DNA from: CAZAPO01 sp044841755
GTDB lineage: Bacteria > Bacteroidota > Bacteroidia > Flavobacteriales > Flavobacteriaceae
NCBI GenBank assembly: GCA_044841755.1
Contig: JAXOFM010000002.1
Span: 62,001-126,000, forward strand
Direction: 5' to 3'
DNA length: 64,000 bases
The notes beneath the pieces were generated by a model. That model was not told the origin of the DNA, did not search any database, and saw only the letters and a list, made by a program, of their open reading frames with translations. This document shows positions 62,251 to 64,000 of the stretch, one piece after another. The first letter of the stretch is position 1; the number at the start of each line of letters is the position of its first letter. A program made the translations under genes and the position numbers.

Positions 62251-62745
62251 ATGAAACTTAAATTAGCACTTTTATTAGTAATCTTATTTGCTTTTTCTTG
62301 TAAGAATGAAAAATCTGCAGAAACTCAAAATGAAGCTGAGGCATCTGAGTATGCTTCTTTTGGAGATGAAATCGCAGCTGATGGTGCTTTAACCGCAATG
62401 GTAATGGCTGAAAAATATGATGCTCTAAAAGTTGGAGATACCTTAAATACGAAGGTAACAGCAAGCATAAACGAAGTTTGTTCTAAGAAGGGATGTTGGA
62501 TGAAATTAGACCTTGGGAACGATGAAGAAATGATGGTTCGTTTTAAAGATTATGGATTCTTTATGCCTTTAAATGCTGAGGGAGAAGTTATTGTTAACGG
62601 AAAGGCTTATGTAACAGAAACATCAGTTGATGAGTTGCGTCATTATGCTGAAGATGCAGGAAAGAGTAAAAAGGAAATTGAAGCGATCACAGAGCCTAAA
62701 AGAACATTGGCTTTTGAAGCAGATGGTGTGCTTTTAAAGCAATAA
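62251..62745 (+). CDS. DUF4920 lipoprotein
   Basis: A 164-residue protein with lipobox AFSC near residue 17. The mature domain has GDEIAADGALTAM, CSKKGCWMKLDLG and MVRFKDYGFFMP, the DUF4920 pattern. The cysteine pair CSKKGC is conserved in this family as far as I recall. The function is unknown. The next gene, a CxxCH lipoprotein, starts immediately after it. Confidence 0.82.
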   Translation: MKLKLALLLVILFAFSCKNEKSAETQNEAEASEYASFGDEIAADGALTAMVMAEKYDALKVGDTLNTKVTASINEVCSKKGCWMKLDLGNDEEMMVRFKDYGFFMPLNAEGEVIVNGKAYVTETSVDELRHYAEDAGKSKKEIEAITEPKRTLAFEADGVLLKQ

Positions 62746-62746
62746 A

Positions 62747-63172
62747 ATGCAATATCGATTATTTGTTATATTATTCACCTTTCTCAGTTTAAGTTGCAAA
62801 GAAGTTCCAAAAACTGAATCTGAAAAACCAGAATTAGTTATGGCTGAAACGTCAGAAATGGCTCAGCTTATGAGAGAAATGTATGCTTATAGTGAAACTA
62901 TAAAGCAACAAGTTATTAAAGGCGAGTTATCAGCTTCTTATCCTTCCAACTTTGATAAAATTCTAACCGCAACCTTAACCGATCCATCAGATAGAGATTC
63001 TCTTTTTGAAGTTGATTCAAAGCTATTTTTGAACGCCGAGAGATTAATCTTTGAAGGATCAGAAGCAGATATTGTTGCTCATTATAATAATGCTGTTAAT
63101 GCGTGTATTTCTTGCCATAATGTGACTTGCACTGGACCGATTCCAACGATTAAAAAGTTATTAATAAAGTAA
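62747..63172 (+). CDS. Lipoprotein with one CxxCH heme-like motif
   Basis: A 141-residue protein with a signal and lipobox SLSC near residue 16. The C-terminal part has NACISCHNVTCTGPIP, a single CxxCH motif as used for covalent heme c attachment, in a mostly helical protein like cytochrome c'. It starts 1 bp after the DUF4920 stop. Heme binding is not proven. mnmD follows with 1 bp between. Confidence 0.75.
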   Translation: MQYRLFVILFTFLSLSCKEVPKTESEKPELVMAETSEMAQLMREMYAYSETIKQQVIKGELSASYPSNFDKILTATLTDPSDRDSLFEVDSKLFLNAERLIFEGSEADIVAHYNNAVNACISCHNVTCTGPIPTIKKLLIK

Positions 63173-63173
63173 C

Positions 63174-63842
63174 TTGAAGAGAAAAATAATTACTACCGCA
63201 GATGGCTCGAAGACCATTCATATTGAAGAATGGAATGAGCAGTATCATTCTAAACATGGAGCCATTAGCGAAGCACTTCATGTATTCATTAAGAACGGAT
63301 TACATCATACTCTCGAGTTGGTTGATGAAAGACCGTTAAAAATATTAGAAATAGGCTTTGGAACGGGTTTAAACGCATTTCTAACATCTTTAGAAGCTGA
63401 GCGCAGAAAGATTGAGATTGACTATGTTGGTATCGAAGCTTATCCCGTTTTGGTGAATGAATTAGAACAGCTTAACTATGTAAATAAAATTAAAGACTCA
63501 AAAGAATCCTTGTTTAAAAAGTTACATGAGCTATCTTGGGAAGAGAGGTTTGAGGTTAGTAATAATTTTAAGCTCACCAAAAGGCAACAATTCTTTTCAG
63601 ATATAAAAGACAAAGAACAATATCACTTAATTTATTTTGATGCTTTTGGTGCTCGCGTTCAGCCAGAACTTTGGGAGAAAGATATTTTCCAAATTATGTA
63701 CAATGCTTTAAAGCCTAAAGGAGTTTTGGTTACTTATGCTGCAATAGGCAAAGTTAAACGTAATATGATGTCACTTGGCTTTACAGTTGAGCGATTACAA
63801 GGGCCTCCTGGTAAGCGTCATATGTTAAGAGCAACTAAATGA
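63174..63842 (+). CDS. mnmD: tRNA (mnm5s2U34) methyltransferase MnmD
   Basis: SAM-dependent methylation of the wobble uridine. The 222-residue protein matches the free-standing MnmD form, lacking the MnmC oxidase part. Motifs: GSKTIHIEEWNEQYHSKHGA, EIGFGTGLNAF, YFDAFGARVQPELW and GPPGKRHMLRA. The start is TTG at 63174. Confidence 0.9.
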   Translation: MKRKIITTADGSKTIHIEEWNEQYHSKHGAISEALHVFIKNGLHHTLELVDERPLKILEIGFGTGLNAFLTSLEAERRKIEIDYVGIEAYPVLVNELEQLNYVNKIKDSKESLFKKLHELSWEERFEVSNNFKLTKRQQFFSDIKDKEQYHLIYFDAFGARVQPELWEKDIFQIMYNALKPKGVLVTYAAIGKVKRNMMSLGFTVERLQGPPGKRHMLRATK

Positions 63843-63920
63843 GTTCTTAATAAAGGGCAAAATATCTGTTAAACTGTCCTTAATTAGACCTTTTTTCTTC
63901 TCGCTATTTCTTAAATTTAT

Positions 63921-64000
63921 ATGATGTCAAGGGTTTTAATTACAGGAGCTACAGGTTTAGTTGGACAAGAAATTGTCAAGCAATGTCATGCTAAAAACAT
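63921..64000 (+). CDS. NAD(P)-binding epimerase-like protein (start only)
   Basis: Only 26 codons are in the window. MMSRVLITGATGLVGQEIVK contains the Rossmann motif TGATGLVG of the extended SDR family, likely a TIGR01777-type oxidoreductase. Two adjacent ATGs (63921 and 63924) can start it. Confidence 0.7.
   Translation, partial: MMSRVLITGATGLVGQEIVKQCHAKN

Overview
The window looks like chromosomal DNA of a member of the Flavobacteriaceae (Bacteroidota), probably marine. Several things support this. The DNA is AT-rich. Many genes are preceded by the Bacteroidota -7 promoter box TAnnTTTG, and Shine-Dalgarno sequences are mostly absent. Two surface proteins end in type IX secretion (T9SS) sorting domains. 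There is a type III glutamine synthetase, SusC-plug-like modules occur in non-receptor proteins, and DUF4293 sits beside rho. Almost all genes read as conserved core genome. One stretch, about 16.1-23.3 kb, has an accessory character with decayed gene pieces.

Layout. 1-11.4 kb is housekeeping: rho (cut at the left edge), a phosphoesterase, truA, an ABC exporter, the c-di-AMP synthase cdaA with a lipoprotein and folP, then a tight operon DUF1599 / DoxX-thioredoxin / TlpA-like / tpiA / prmA / clpS. 11.4-16.6 kb holds an HMA metal-binding protein, a TonB receptor strongly resembling E. coli YncD/PqqU, a PQQ-like beta-propeller protein and a small lipoprotein. 16.6-23.3 kb holds a membrane-anchored TPR-HTH regulator, a two-gene surface module (Fibrobacter-type paralogous domain protein plus a T9SS-sorted protein), three copies of a 10-bp half-site (one a perfect 18-bp palindrome), a frameshifted remnant of a second regulator, remnants of T9SS C-termini, and tRNA-Arg with a duplicated 3' end.

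23.5-34.3 kb: apt, a 50-residue small protein, a BlaR1/BlaI-type pair with tandem dyad operators, a Ca/Na antiporter, divergent GSII and GSIII glutamine synthetases flanking a CCCC/GGGG dyad, a beta-barrel protein and purM. 34.3-44.6 kb: DUF3078, an SLC13 transporter, prfA, pyrF, a PqqB-like metallo-hydrolase lipoprotein and the fused mutase IcmF. 44.7-48.5 kb: a T9SS protein with exact 122-residue tandem repeats, then a 33-residue cysteine-rich metallothionein-like peptide directly upstream of a SigZ-type sigma factor with a cysteine-containing tail. 48.6-58.1 kb: an Lrp regulator, an amidohydrolase with an M14 peptidase, a plug/TPR repeat protein, and a DJ-1/VOC/MFS cluster preceded by what looks like a leader peptide and terminator. 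58.3-64 kb: DUF1684, crcB, SRPBCC-GyrI, a MazG-like protein, ilvE, DUF4920, a CxxCH lipoprotein, mnmD and the start of a Rossmann epimerase.

The most interesting candidates are the shared operator and degraded paralog around the TPR-HTH regulator, the cysteine-rich peptide / SigZ locus, and the leader-terminator element upstream of the MFS transporter. All functional assignments come from reading the sequence and remembering the families. No database search was run.
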